In this document: one piece after another, positions 26,204 to 34,952 of the stretch
Layout: every line of letters begins with the position of its first letter
Numbering within the stretch: position 1 is the stretch's first letter
Source of the DNA: Lachnospiraceae bacterium
GTDB taxonomy: Bacteria; Bacillota; Clostridia; Lachnospirales; Lachnospiraceae
Assembly: GCA_017527205.1 (NCBI GenBank)
Contig: JAFXQK010000060.1
Location: 1 to 64,000 of the forward strand
Direction of reading: 5' to 3'
Length of the DNA: 64,000 nucleotides
The notes under the pieces: generated by a model
What the model saw: only the letters and a program-made list of their open reading frames with translations
Told to the model about the DNA's origin: nothing
Databases searched by the model: none
Translations under genes and position numbers: made by a program

Positions 26204-26965
26204 ATGGCTTCTTCTATTTTGAAAACGGATAAACTTTGCAAGTCTTTTTCGAACGGCGGCATACAGCAGCACGTGATCAAGAACTTGAATTTGGAGATCA
26301 TGGCAGGGGATTTCACGGTGATCATGGGGGCCTCCGGATCCGGTAAATCGACGCTTCTCTATGCGCTCTCCGGCATGGATAAGCCCTCGATGGGTAAGGT
26401 TCTTTTTGACGATTATGAGATCCAAAATCTTTCGAATGATGAACTGGCGATCTTTCGCCGCGGTAACTGCGGCTTCGTCTTCCAGAGCATTTATCTTCTG
26501 GAGAATCAGACGATCCTCGACAATGTACTGACGGGAGCGCTGGTGGTGCAAAAGAATTCGCCGGAGCTGGTGAAAAAGGCAAAGGAGCTCCTTAGAAAGG
26601 TAGGCATCTCGGAGGAGACCTGGAATAAGTATCCCAACCAGCTCTCCGGTGGCGAGGCACAGCGCGTCGGCATCGTTCGGGCGGTGATCAATGATCCGAA
26701 GGTGCTGTTTGCGGACGAGCCCACGGGCCAGCTCAATTCCGCTTCCAGTGCGGACGTGCTGGACATCTTCACGGACATACATAAAAAGGGGCAGAGCATT
26801 GTCATGGTAACGCATGACCTGAAAACGGCCCTTCGCGGCACCAGGGTGATCTTCCTTCGCGACGGCGGCGTCGTTGGAGAGTATCGGATGCAAACCTACG
26901 GCACGGATGACCTGAAGGAGCGCAGAAACGGACTGCAAAAGTTTTTGGATGACATGGGATGGTAG
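26204..26965 (+). CDS. ABC transporter ATPase (MacB/LolD-type)
   Basis: A 253-residue ATPase for the FtsX-type permease that follows four bases later. Walker A GASGSGKST at 42-50, Q-loop CGFVFQSIYLL, signature LSGGEAQRVGIVRAV, Walker B VLFADEPT and His switch MVTHD. The D-loop carries QLNSAS, common in the peptide exporter branch. ATG at 26204 is 8 bases after AAAGGG; a TTG six bases earlier is too close. Such transporters export or detoxify peptides, or act on lipoproteins or cell-wall enzymes. Confidence 0.93.
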   Translation: MASSILKTDKLCKSFSNGGIQQHVIKNLNLEIMAGDFTVIMGASGSGKSTLLYALSGMDKPSMGKVLFDDYEIQNLSNDELAIFRRGNCGFVFQSIYLLENQTILDNVLTGALVVQKNSPELVKKAKELLRKVGISEETWNKYPNQLSGGEAQRVGIVRAVINDPKVLFADEPTGQLNSASSADVLDIFTDIHKKGQSIVMVTHDLKTALRGTRVIFLRDGGVVGEYRMQTYGTDDLKERRNGLQKFLDDMGW

Positions 26966-26968
26966 AAC

Positions 26969-29494
26969 ATGAAAATACTAAGATTATCTTTCTTTAACAT
27001 CAAAAGAAGAAAAAGAGAAGCGGCGATCCTAATCCTACTTTCGGCCATCGCCATGACGCTCATGAGCATCGCCATCATCAATTATGGCAAAGCTTATACA
27101 TTGCTTGAGCAGGCTTTTCATGAGTCGGGAAGTAAGGAGTATGCCTTCGTATTCGCGGAGAAAAATTACAGAACCGAGTTCGGCGATCTGATCGAAACCG
27201 ATCCGAGAGTTATCAACGTAAGTAAATTTGAACTTCTTCGGGCAGATGACAATGCATCCTCCACTTGTAGGCAAAAGGATGGCTCCATTATGAATCTCTA
27301 CGTCTCCTTTGTCACGGAGGAAAGTGAGCGAAAGTATTCCAGTTTTCTGAAGGAGACGACGCTTTCCCAGGAGGAGATCCAAAGACTGGAGCATCCGATC
27401 TGGATGCCACAGTATGTGCAGCTCGACATGGGATACCGCCCTGGCGAAGAGATTCATCTGACCCTCCGAAACAAGGAGTTTACCTTTCAGATCGCAGGCT
27501 TCTATGAGACAGGACTCTTTTCCAACGCCTATCAGAGTTTTAAGTGCGTTATTTCCGAAGCGGATTTTGAGGAAGTGGCAACTGCCATAGGCCGAAACGT
27601 CTGCATTGCTTTTGACCTAAAGGAAGGGACGATCCAAAACAGTGCGGATGCGGAAAGCTTTGAAGCGGAATTGACGGACCAGATGAGCGAACTGGCGGGA
27701 AAAAAGATCACGCCATCTGGTTTCCCGTTTGACAGCATCTACTATGAAGCGTCTACCAGTGCAGACATCGTAAGGATCATCATGCTGATCATCGGTGCAA
27801 TGGCTGTGATCGTAACGCTGACGGCGCTCTTTATGATCCTCCATAAGATCACGGGAGACATCAATGACCAGATGGAACAGATCGGCGTATTGGAGGCGCT
27901 AGGCTACCGGTCCGCAGAGATTTCCAAGGCATATGTCTGTGAATATCTGCTCCTCGGCGCGGCGGGATGTATCCTCGGAAGTATTTTGACGGTGAGTACC
28001 AATCCCATAATGACTTACGTATTGCAGGTGTTTGAAGGGCATAAAACCAGCGGAAGCGGGAACCTTGGACTGATGCTGGTGCCTTGCGTTATCCTTCTGC
28101 CACTCATCCTTTTGACGGCGCTTGGCAAAGCAAGAACGATCAAAAAGTATCCACCCGTGGTTGCCTTCCGCAAGGGAATAGGGACGCACCACTTTGGGAA
28201 AAACCATCTCCCTTTGGAAAAGGCCAAGGGGAACGTCAACGTAAGACTGGGACTCAAGGAACTGCTGACGAATCAAAGGCAGAACGCTGGCATTTTCCTG
28301 TGCATTGTCCTGATGGGTGTTTCCATCGCCTTTTGCGTCATGATCGCAGACCTTTTTAGAGATGGCGGCAAGGGAATGACCAAATCGGCTGGATGGGAGA
28401 ACAGCGATCTTTACCTGATCTTCGAGGATACCGTGAACATGAAGGATGCGACGGCAGAAATTGCCAGCCTCCCAGAGGTCAGAAAGGCAATCTATTTCTT
28501 TAATGATAACGTAACGATCAAGGATAAAAGCCCTCAGGCCTTGATTTACAAGGATTTTGTGACAACGGAAAACATTTTTGTGACGAAGGGATGGCTCCCG
28601 GAAAAGGATAATGAAATCGCCATGAAGGAACACTTGGCTAAGGAGCTTGGATACGAGATCGGTGACACGATGATGGTCAAGGGAGCGGGCGTGGAGAAAA
28701 AGTTCGTGCTTACCGGCTACTCGATCAGTCTTTTCGACGGCGTCTACGTAACCGAAGAGGGAATGAGTCGGATCACGCCACCGTCGAATATTGGAATTAT
28801 CTGCGTTTATCTAAAGGACGGCGTGAATGTGGCTGACTTCCGAAAGCTCATTGAGGAAAGGTATGGAAGAAGCAATGAGGAAATTCTCGCTGGAGGGGAA
28901 GTGGAAGGGAGCCTAGAGGAGCGCATCCGTGCAAAGGCGGAGGAGCAAATGGCACTCCTGATCTCTGAATATGGCATTGATAACGCAAATTACGCGATCA
29001 AGATCGGGGATCAAATGATCACTGGCGGCACGGGAAAGATGCGGATTATGGAGGTCACGTCCTTTGATGAACTGCTGGGAGCGCAGCTCGGCGGCATTTG
29101 TAGGTTGAGTCAGATTGTTTCGCTCGCTTTGGCAGTGGTGGTGGCGATCATTATCTCCGTCATCTTGAATTTCCTGATCAGCTCTACGATCAGAAGACAG
29201 AGAAAACAGCTTGGCATCGAAAAGGCCATGGGATACACGACAAAGGACATTAAGAAGCAGCTTGTCATGCGACTGATGCCCGTGATCATTCCGGGCGTGA
29301 TATTGGGCACGATTCTTTCCATACCTATGACGGAGTTTTTCATCATTGGCACGTTTGGACAGGGCAGTCTCCAGGCGAGATACCTGCTTCTTGTGCCGAC
29401 GGCGATCCTTGTGACCCTGTTTACCTATGGCTCGGCTTGGGTATCAGCAGATAAGGTGAAGAAAGTTTCCGTAACGGAGCTCATGACGGAGTAA
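26969..29494 (+). CDS. FtsX-type ABC permease, duplicated architecture
   Basis: An 841-residue permease. One N-terminal membrane segment (about 17-39) is followed by an outer domain, then three segments at about 268-385 with the FtsX-like LEALGYRSAEISKAY motif. A second repeat of the same plan begins near residue 435 and ends with three segments, including GIEKAMGYTTKDIKKQL. The total is about eight segments, not the ten with one huge loop of BceB, so it belongs to the MacB/LolC-like or general FtsX group. It pairs with the ATPase upstream and probably exports peptides or works on envelope targets. Confidence 0.9.
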   Translation: MKILRLSFFNIKRRKREAAILILLSAIAMTLMSIAIINYGKAYTLLEQAFHESGSKEYAFVFAEKNYRTEFGDLIETDPRVINVSKFELLRADDNASSTCRQKDGSIMNLYVSFVTEESERKYSSFLKETTLSQEEIQRLEHPIWMPQYVQLDMGYRPGEEIHLTLRNKEFTFQIAGFYETGLFSNAYQSFKCVISEADFEEVATAIGRNVCIAFDLKEGTIQNSADAESFEAELTDQMSELAGKKITPSGFPFDSIYYEASTSADIVRIIMLIIGAMAVIVTLTALFMILHKITGDINDQMEQIGVLEALGYRSAEISKAYVCEYLLLGAAGCILGSILTVSTNPIMTYVLQVFEGHKTSGSGNLGLMLVPCVILLPLILLTALGKARTIKKYPPVVAFRKGIGTHHFGKNHLPLEKAKGNVNVRLGLKELLTNQRQNAGIFLCIVLMGVSIAFCVMIADLFRDGGKGMTKSAGWENSDLYLIFEDTVNMKDATAEIASLPEVRKAIYFFNDNVTIKDKSPQALIYKDFVTTENIFVTKGWLPEKDNEIAMKEHLAKELGYEIGDTMMVKGAGVEKKFVLTGYSISLFDGVYVTEEGMSRITPPSNIGIICVYLKDGVNVADFRKLIEERYGRSNEEILAGGEVEGSLEERIRAKAEEQMALLISEYGIDNANYAIKIGDQMITGGTGKMRIMEVTSFDELLGAQLGGICRLSQIVSLALAVVVAIIISVILNFLISSTIRRQRKQLGIEKAMGYTTKDIKKQLVMRLMPVIIPGVILGTILSIPMTEFFIIGTFGQGSLQARYLLLVPTAILVTLFTYGSAWVSADKVKKVSVTELMTE

Positions 29495-29506
29495 AGAATG
29501 CAGGGA

Positions 29507-29553
29507 CAATGTCATTAAGTTAGGTAAATAAATAGTACAACTTAATGACATTG
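29507..29553. repeat. Perfect 15-bp inverted repeat with 17-base loop
   Basis: CAATGTCATTAAGTT (29507-29521) is exactly complementary to AACTTAATGACATTG (29539-29553). The loop is A+T-rich. No run of T follows on either strand, so it is not a normal terminator. It lies between the permease stop and the serine hydrolase gene. It may be an operator, a stabilising mRNA stem or a small mobile repeat. Confidence 0.75.
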
Positions 29554-29596
29554 GTGGAGAGTTAGAGTGTGAAAATGGGAAGATGAGGATGGTAAG

Positions 29597-31534
29597 ATGA
29601 GAAAGAAGGTTTTGGGTGTATTATTGATCATGATCAGCGCGATATCCATAGGGGCGCTTGCGGGTACGGTCAGGGCGGCCAAGACAGAGCAGGAACAGGA
29701 GACGGAGGCGAGCGTAGATGATACCGTTTACTGCGTTGGTTCGGTGAGTAAGGTGTACGTGACATTGACTGTGATGCAGCTTGTAGACCAGGGGAAGGTG
29801 AAGCTGGATGCGCCGGTGACTGACTATCTGCCAGATTTCAAAATGGCAGATGAGCGCTATAAAGACATTACGGTAAGGATGCTCATGAATCATACCTCCG
29901 GACTCATGGGAACCAGCGCCGAGAGCATTTTTCTGCTGAATGACACGGAGGGCGGACGCGGGGAAGCCGTTTTGAAAAACCTTGCGAATCAAAGGCTCAA
30001 GGCGGATCCCGGTGCATATGCGGCCTATTGTAATGACGGATATGATCTACTGCAGCTCATCGTGGAACGGGTAACTGGAATGGAGTACTCGGCGTACGTG
30101 GAAAAGTACGTTGCAAAGCCCCTCGGCGCAGACAGCATTGGAACTGGGCTTAGCCTGTACGGAAGCAAGAGACTGACGAATGTCTATCAAAATGGGGTCA
30201 GTTACGGCAAGGAATACTGCACGGCTTTAGGTGCGGGAGGCATTTATTCCACCGCCAGGGATACCTGTGAATTTGGCAGTGCTTTCTTTCCAGGCGATCA
30301 CCGGTTATTATCAGAGCAGAGCAAAAGGGAAATGAATGCTCTTTCTGTGACGAGTCCTTATCAGACATACGGCCTTGGATGGGACATGGTAACATTGCCC
30401 CAATATGAAGAGGCAGGCGTTAAGTTGGTCGCAAAGGGCGGCGATACTGGAGGACAGCACACTGCACTGGTCGTGGCACCGGAGCAGCAGATCAGCGTTT
30501 GCGTGACCACCAGCGGCGGCTCCAGCGGACTGAATTCGGCCATGGCGAAGGCGCTCATGAATATTGTATTAGAGGAGCAGGGGATCACCGTGGAGGAAGT
30601 CAAGGTACCGGTGGCGAAGCTTGAGCCATCCGTTCCGGGGGAGTATCAAAAGTATGCAGGGTATTACTCGACCACGGAAGGACTTGTAGAGATCACGTTC
30701 CCTGAGATGAAGTACATGCTGGTAAGGTATCTCGCAGAAACGACTTCAGAGGAGTATTTTGCTTACTCGGATCTAGGATTTGTTAGGGTAAAGGGCGACG
30801 TGACATCTTGGAACGTGAAGCAGGACGTGAATTTCTTTGCCGTGTCGATGGAAGAAAAAGACGGCAAAGTCTATTTGGTCAATGAGTGCAGCGATTACAA
30901 CAGAGGGCTTTTGCGTTCGATGTCGACATGTCTCGATGGAGAGAAGATGGAGGTGAATCCGGTATCGGAAAAGGCGCTTGCCGCATGGAAAGCCAGAGAG
31001 GAGCTCGTTTACGAAAACTTTTCCGAAAAGTATTCTTCTGAAGAGTATCTGCATCCCAATTGCAGGCTCATGGTACTGGATAACCTGGGCTACGTACTTT
31101 GTGACGGGTTGGATGGGCAGCTGCGGATCGTGGATGAAGATCATTTGGAATCTTTTACCACCATTCCCGATGATGCCAACAGGGATCAGAAGGACATATG
31201 GGTGGACAAGGCTGGGAACCTGCATTCAACGACGGGACTGGCATTCCAACCAAGGTCCGTGAACGAGAACTTCACTGCGCAGGTAACGGAGGTGCATCTT
31301 TCGACGGGGCATGCCGCATGGTATAACATCGATGATTCCCTGGCCAATTCCTGCATTACGATCGGACGCCCGGAAAACAGCGCCGTTTATGTCTATGATC
31401 GGTTTGGCGAGGTACTGTATTCAAGCCAGATGGTGGATTATCATTCCAGTATTCCGCTTCCCAAGGGTGGATACATCGTTTTCGCGGGAGAGGATGGCGG
31501 AGTTGTAAAAATTGATCATGAAACAATGAATTAA
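29597..31534 (+). CDS. Secreted serine hydrolase, beta-lactamase class C/DD-peptidase-like
   Basis: A 645-residue protein with a signal peptide (cleavage likely near AGTVRAA, residue 28). The SxxK pair Ser49-Val-Ser-Lys52 and the YxN motif Tyr144-Cys-Asn146 are present; the third motif, usually KTG or HTG, reads GGDTGGQHTA. The usual 45-50 residues before SxxK (first strands of the fold) are missing: SxxK comes only about 20 residues after the signal. About 290 extra C-terminal residues form an unknown, strand-rich domain. It lies 102 bases after the ABC permease gene and may act on the cell wall or on a peptide substrate. Confidence 0.78.
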   Translation: MRKKVLGVLLIMISAISIGALAGTVRAAKTEQEQETEASVDDTVYCVGSVSKVYVTLTVMQLVDQGKVKLDAPVTDYLPDFKMADERYKDITVRMLMNHTSGLMGTSAESIFLLNDTEGGRGEAVLKNLANQRLKADPGAYAAYCNDGYDLLQLIVERVTGMEYSAYVEKYVAKPLGADSIGTGLSLYGSKRLTNVYQNGVSYGKEYCTALGAGGIYSTARDTCEFGSAFFPGDHRLLSEQSKREMNALSVTSPYQTYGLGWDMVTLPQYEEAGVKLVAKGGDTGGQHTALVVAPEQQISVCVTTSGGSSGLNSAMAKALMNIVLEEQGITVEEVKVPVAKLEPSVPGEYQKYAGYYSTTEGLVEITFPEMKYMLVRYLAETTSEEYFAYSDLGFVRVKGDVTSWNVKQDVNFFAVSMEEKDGKVYLVNECSDYNRGLLRSMSTCLDGEKMEVNPVSEKALAAWKAREELVYENFSEKYSSEEYLHPNCRLMVLDNLGYVLCDGLDGQLRIVDEDHLESFTTIPDDANRDQKDIWVDKAGNLHSTTGLAFQPRSVNENFTAQVTEVHLSTGHAAWYNIDDSLANSCITIGRPENSAVYVYDRFGEVLYSSQMVDYHSSIPLPKGGYIVFAGEDGGVVKIDHETMN

Positions 31535-31550
31535 GCAGAGAAAACTGATG

Positions 31551-31579
31551 TTGTGAATCTGGCACTTTTGTGGTATGAT
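31551..31579 (+). promoter_or_regulatory. Promoter of the AIM24-family gene
   Basis: TTGTGA (31551-31556) and TATGAT (31574-31579) with a 17-base spacer, 35 bases before the start codon. Confidence 0.65.
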
Positions 31580-31599
31580 AAATGCATAAAGTTTATCAT
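31575..31599. promoter_or_regulatory. Candidate operator palindrome over the -10 region
   Basis: ATGATAAA (31575-31582) and TTTATCAT (31592-31599) are exact inverted copies separated by 9 bases. The element begins inside the -10 box and covers the probable transcription start, a repressor-type position. Confidence 0.45.
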
Positions 31600-31613
31600 A
31601 AAGGAGGTGCACC

Positions 31614-32294
31614 ATGAATTATTCCATTAAGGGAGAGACTCTGCCTGTATTGGTTGTTTCTTTGCAGGCGGGAGAAGAAGTAACTTGTGAATCTGGCGCC
31701 ATGAGCTGGATGGATCCGACCATTCAGATGAAAACGGAGGCAGGCGGCTTAGGCAAGGCATTGGGAAGGATGCTGACGAAGGAATCCTTGTTCCAAAATC
31801 GCTACGTGGCAACGGCCGACGGTGAGATCGCATTTGCATCCAGCTTCCCGGGATCCATTGTGGCATATGAGGTAACGCCTAGTAGTCCCATCATTCTGCA
31901 GAAGTCGGCATTTCTTGCAAGCGTTGGCGACATTGAGCTTTCCATTGCGTTTCAGAAAAAGGTTGGCTCTGGCTTGTTTGGCGGTGAAGGCTTTATCATG
32001 CAGAAGTGTACGGGCAATGGCATTGTATTTGCCGAGATTGATGGATGTGCCATCACCTATGAGCTGGCGGCCGGTCAGCAAAAGATCGTCGATACGGGAT
32101 ATCTTGCAGTCATGGATGCCACCTGTCAGATGGACGTACAGATGGTAAAGGGCGTGAAGAATGTTTTGTTCGGCGGCGAGGGATTATTTAACACCATAGT
32201 GACAGGCCCTGGAAAGGTTACCCTCCAGACCATGCCTGTAAGCAAGACGGCTACAATGCTTTATCAGTTTATGCCACATCCCAGTTCTAAATAA
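31614..32294 (+). CDS. AIM24/TIGR00266 family protein
   Basis: A 226-residue protein of the AIM24 (TIGR00266) family, a beta-sandwich of unknown biochemical function found in bacteria and mitochondria. Family marks: YSIKGETLPVLVVSLQAGEEVTCESGAMSWMDP near the start, FQNRYVATADGEIAFASSFPGSI and GLFGGEGFIMQKCTGNG, GEGLFNTIVTGPGKV. Ribosome site AAGGAGG at 31600. It has its own promoter and is followed by a hairpin at 32307-32331, so it is probably expressed separately from the operon downstream. Confidence 0.88.
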   Translation: MNYSIKGETLPVLVVSLQAGEEVTCESGAMSWMDPTIQMKTEAGGLGKALGRMLTKESLFQNRYVATADGEIAFASSFPGSIVAYEVTPSSPIILQKSAFLASVGDIELSIAFQKKVGSGLFGGEGFIMQKCTGNGIVFAEIDGCAITYELAAGQQKIVDTGYLAVMDATCQMDVQMVKGVKNVLFGGEGLFNTIVTGPGKVTLQTMPVSKTATMLYQFMPHPSSK

Positions 32295-32306
32295 GTTTCA
32301 TACGAT

Positions 32307-32331
32307 ATGCCTCAGGATTTTCCTGGGGCAT
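32307..32331 (+). terminator. Weak hairpin terminator after the AIM24-family gene
   Basis: ATGCCTCAGGA pairs with TCCTGGGGCAT around a TTT loop; only AATTAA follows, so termination may be partial and read-through into the next operon is possible. Confidence 0.5.
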
Positions 32332-32359
32332 AATTAAGGTGTATGTCGGAGATGCCCTT

Positions 32360-33859
32360 ATGAGTAAGCTTTATGAGAAATTGGAATATTACGCAGGTCG
32401 TACTCCTGAAAGCAAGGCCTTTACTTATCGCAGGGAAGAGCAGTATGAAGGGATCTCATATGCAGCGCTACTGGAATACGTGAATTCTCTTGCGGCCTCC
32501 TTGGCCGAAGAGCAGGGGAAAACGATTGCGATTATTGGAAATAATAAATTAGAATATGCCGTCTCCTTGTTGACCGTGCTGTCCCTAATCGGTGATGCAT
32601 TTTTAATTGACAAGGAATTGGGGAAAGAAGACATTCTTCATATTTTTGACCTGAAAAAGCCAGATTTGATTCTCATGGATGAAGAGCTTGGTCTTTCCTT
32701 TGAGGAGTATCGGGTCTTGAACTTTCAAGAAGTGCAGGTGAGAATGCAGGGAATCGTGCGGGGAAAAATGCAGTCGAGAATGCATGAGACGATGCAGAAG
32801 GATAACGACTGCGAAGCAACGGCGTCATTTGCCGGGAACTTGATTCTACATACTTCAGGAACTACGGGAGAACCAAAATGTGTTATGCTGACTGAAGAGA
32901 ACTATTATGGCGTGATTCCGGAACTCAATCGAAAGTGGGAGGTGACCTCCTGGCAGTCTTGCCTGTTGATCATTCCTCTCTATCATATCTATGCTTTGAC
33001 GAGCCTGTTTCATGGTTTGTATGCAGGAATTAACAACATTTTGGAATGGGATTATCAAAGGCTGCAGCGCGTGCTGGCAGAGACGAAACCATGTCTCTTT
33101 ATGGGCGTGCCTTTGATATACAACAGGATCAAGGATGCCGTCTTTGAAAAGTCAGGAGCCAAGATCAAAATAGCAGTGGCTTTGTCGAATTTGTTATTTA
33201 AGCTTGGTATGGACGTTCGGAAGAAATGGTTTTCCGAAATTCATGCGTATTTTGGCGGAAATTATGTATTTGGCGTTTCGGCGGGGAGCCTTTTGCCATA
33301 TGAAACAAGCCGATTCTTCCATGACGTCGGCTTGCCAATTTATAACGTGTATGGGATGACGGAGACCTCTGGTCCCATCGCCATCAATTACAAGAAGCAT
33401 GAACGTCCGGATTCCGTCGGAGAGGTTTTAGAGGTAAATGAGGTTTCGATTGAGGATGCAAATGGAGATGGCGTGGGACGTATCTGCGTAAAGGGCAGAA
33501 ACGTAGTTCAGGGCTATCTTAATGATCGGAAGGCGGAAGGCTTTCGCGGGCATTCCTTTGACACGGGGGATCTTGGATATTATCGGGATGGATATTTATA
33601 CGTGATTGGCAGGCGGAAAAATATTCTCATTGGCGACAATGGGAAAAACATAGCACCAGAGGAACTAAATCAAAAGATTTTGAAGCATAAGGGGATTCAC
33701 GATTGTAACGTGATTTTGGAGAAGAATCAGTTGATTGCACTGGTTTCTACGGAGCTTGGCGAGCAGGAGGTCAGAAGGTATTTAGAGAAGGTAAATGGAA
33801 CGCTGCCCCGCTATAAAAGAATCGCGGACGTTAGAATTACGAAGGAAAGAATTAAGTAG
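32360..33859 (+). CDS. Acyl-adenylate-forming enzyme (acyl-CoA synthetase/AMP ligase family)
   Basis: A 499-residue cytoplasmic adenylating enzyme. ATP loop LILHTSGTTGEPKCVML, the YNVYGMTETSGPIA motif and the acidic FDTGDLGYYRDGYLYVIGRRKN hinge region are all present. The protein ends at RITKERIK, just where family members carry the GK motif with the catalytic lysine for adenylation (A10); that lysine block is missing. ATG at 32360 has GGAG 8 bases before; a GTG at 32339 would add seven residues. Being first in an operon with two acyltransferase-like and two radical SAM genes, it probably activates a fatty or other carboxylic acid. Confidence 0.8.
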   Translation: MSKLYEKLEYYAGRTPESKAFTYRREEQYEGISYAALLEYVNSLAASLAEEQGKTIAIIGNNKLEYAVSLLTVLSLIGDAFLIDKELGKEDILHIFDLKKPDLILMDEELGLSFEEYRVLNFQEVQVRMQGIVRGKMQSRMHETMQKDNDCEATASFAGNLILHTSGTTGEPKCVMLTEENYYGVIPELNRKWEVTSWQSCLLIIPLYHIYALTSLFHGLYAGINNILEWDYQRLQRVLAETKPCLFMGVPLIYNRIKDAVFEKSGAKIKIAVALSNLLFKLGMDVRKKWFSEIHAYFGGNYVFGVSAGSLLPYETSRFFHDVGLPIYNVYGMTETSGPIAINYKKHERPDSVGEVLEVNEVSIEDANGDGVGRICVKGRNVVQGYLNDRKAEGFRGHSFDTGDLGYYRDGYLYVIGRRKNILIGDNGKNIAPEELNQKILKHKGIHDCNVILEKNQLIALVSTELGEQEVRRYLEKVNGTLPRYKRIADVRITKERIK

Positions 33860-33867
33860 GTCAAATG

Positions 33868-34941
33868 ATGGAAATTTGTGAAGTCAGAACAAAAAAAGAG
33901 AAGAAAAGCTTTCTAAGGTTTGTTTATGATCTTTATCAAAATGATCCAAATTTTTGCGACATGAATTTGACCTTTGTAAAGATCTTTTTATACAAGCAGG
34001 ATGAGTTCGCAAGAAGGTGTAAGGTTCTTCCAATCCAGATGAAGGAGAAGGGAGAAATCAAACTCGAATGCCTGTACGTCATTGATGATACGAAGGAGAT
34101 CAAGCTCTCGTTCCTGGAATTTGTTCCTCATGCCAGGGAATATTTGGAAGCATTGCTGGAATACACGAAAAAGCTGCTCCGTAAGTATGGTAAGGAAAAA
34201 GCAATCGTTGGCATTAATGGGCAGATTAGTTATGGGTTGGGAATTCTGACGGCCGATTACAACAGAGAATTTGAATTTAACGCAAACTATCATAAGGAGT
34301 ATTATACGAAGGAAGCGGACGAGGTATTTCCGGTTGTAAAGAGGGCATTTTCGTATCAATATGACGCGGAGCACAGCTTGTCGCAGATAAGTCAGACAAT
34401 GCTTAGGCAGGTAAGAAAGGAATACAAATTTCGGTATTTAAGTTTATTACACTTTAAAAGGGACATGCTGCTGTTTGGAGAGTTATGTCATGCCTCCCTT
34501 AAAAACACTCCCTATTATGCAGAGAAGAAGCCGTATGAGATGTATGAGCTGATGAATAAAATGAGATTTCTCGTGAGAAGGGAAGATATCATTTTTGCAA
34601 TGAAGGATGGGAAAGAGATTGGATTTATCTATACGCATCCTGATTACGCGGAGCTCTTTGGAAAGCCAAGGCTGAATTACGTGACTTTCTTTCTGCGCTT
34701 CCTTAGAATGCGCCCGAAGAAGGTGATTTATAATGTCATTGGCGTATTGCCAGAGCATCAGTCCTCCGGTGTGGCAGTGGCATTGATTGAAAGATCCATC
34801 CAGATAAGAAAGAAGGATTTTCCGGGTGGAGTTTCCTCTTTTATTCTGGAAGACAATCTGCCGTCTACAAGGCTTTGCAGGAAGCTTTCGACAGGGATCA
34901 ATAAAGAGTTTCATCTCTATGAAATTGGAATGGATGATTAG
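33868..34941 (+). CDS. GNAT-fold acyltransferase-like protein
   Basis: A 357-residue protein. The start (CEVRTKKEKKSFLRFVYDLYQNDPNF) parallels a family of roughly 370-residue GNAT-type proteins whose N-terminus reads like FxxLPYxLYxxDPNW. The C-terminal half (FIYTHPDY, then YNVIGVLPEHQSSGVAVALIERSI) has the acetyl-CoA-binding loop pattern of GNAT enzymes (Q/RxxGxG/A type, here HQSSGVA). It probably transfers an acyl group, possibly from the product of the adenylating enzyme upstream. Two adjacent ATGs (33865 and 33868) are possible; the difference is one residue. Confidence 0.6.
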   Translation: MEICEVRTKKEKKSFLRFVYDLYQNDPNFCDMNLTFVKIFLYKQDEFARRCKVLPIQMKEKGEIKLECLYVIDDTKEIKLSFLEFVPHAREYLEALLEYTKKLLRKYGKEKAIVGINGQISYGLGILTADYNREFEFNANYHKEYYTKEADEVFPVVKRAFSYQYDAEHSLSQISQTMLRQVRKEYKFRYLSLLHFKRDMLLFGELCHASLKNTPYYAEKKPYEMYELMNKMRFLVRREDIIFAMKDGKEIGFIYTHPDYAELFGKPRLNYVTFFLRFLRMRPKKVIYNVIGVLPEHQSSGVAVALIERSIQIRKKDFPGGVSSFILEDNLPSTRLCRKLSTGINKEFHLYEIGMDD

Positions 34942-34952
34942 GAGCGAAGGGA

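Noticed and set aside
26141..26938. 265-codon reverse-strand frame opposite the ABC ATPase
   Set aside because: The plus strand holds all ABC motifs; the reverse product is arginine- and histidine-rich noise.
26204..29494. Bacitracin-type BceAB transporter
   Set aside because: The permease has a duplicated FtsX layout with about eight segments, and the kinase has a 105-residue sensor; BceB has ten segments and BceS almost no sensor.
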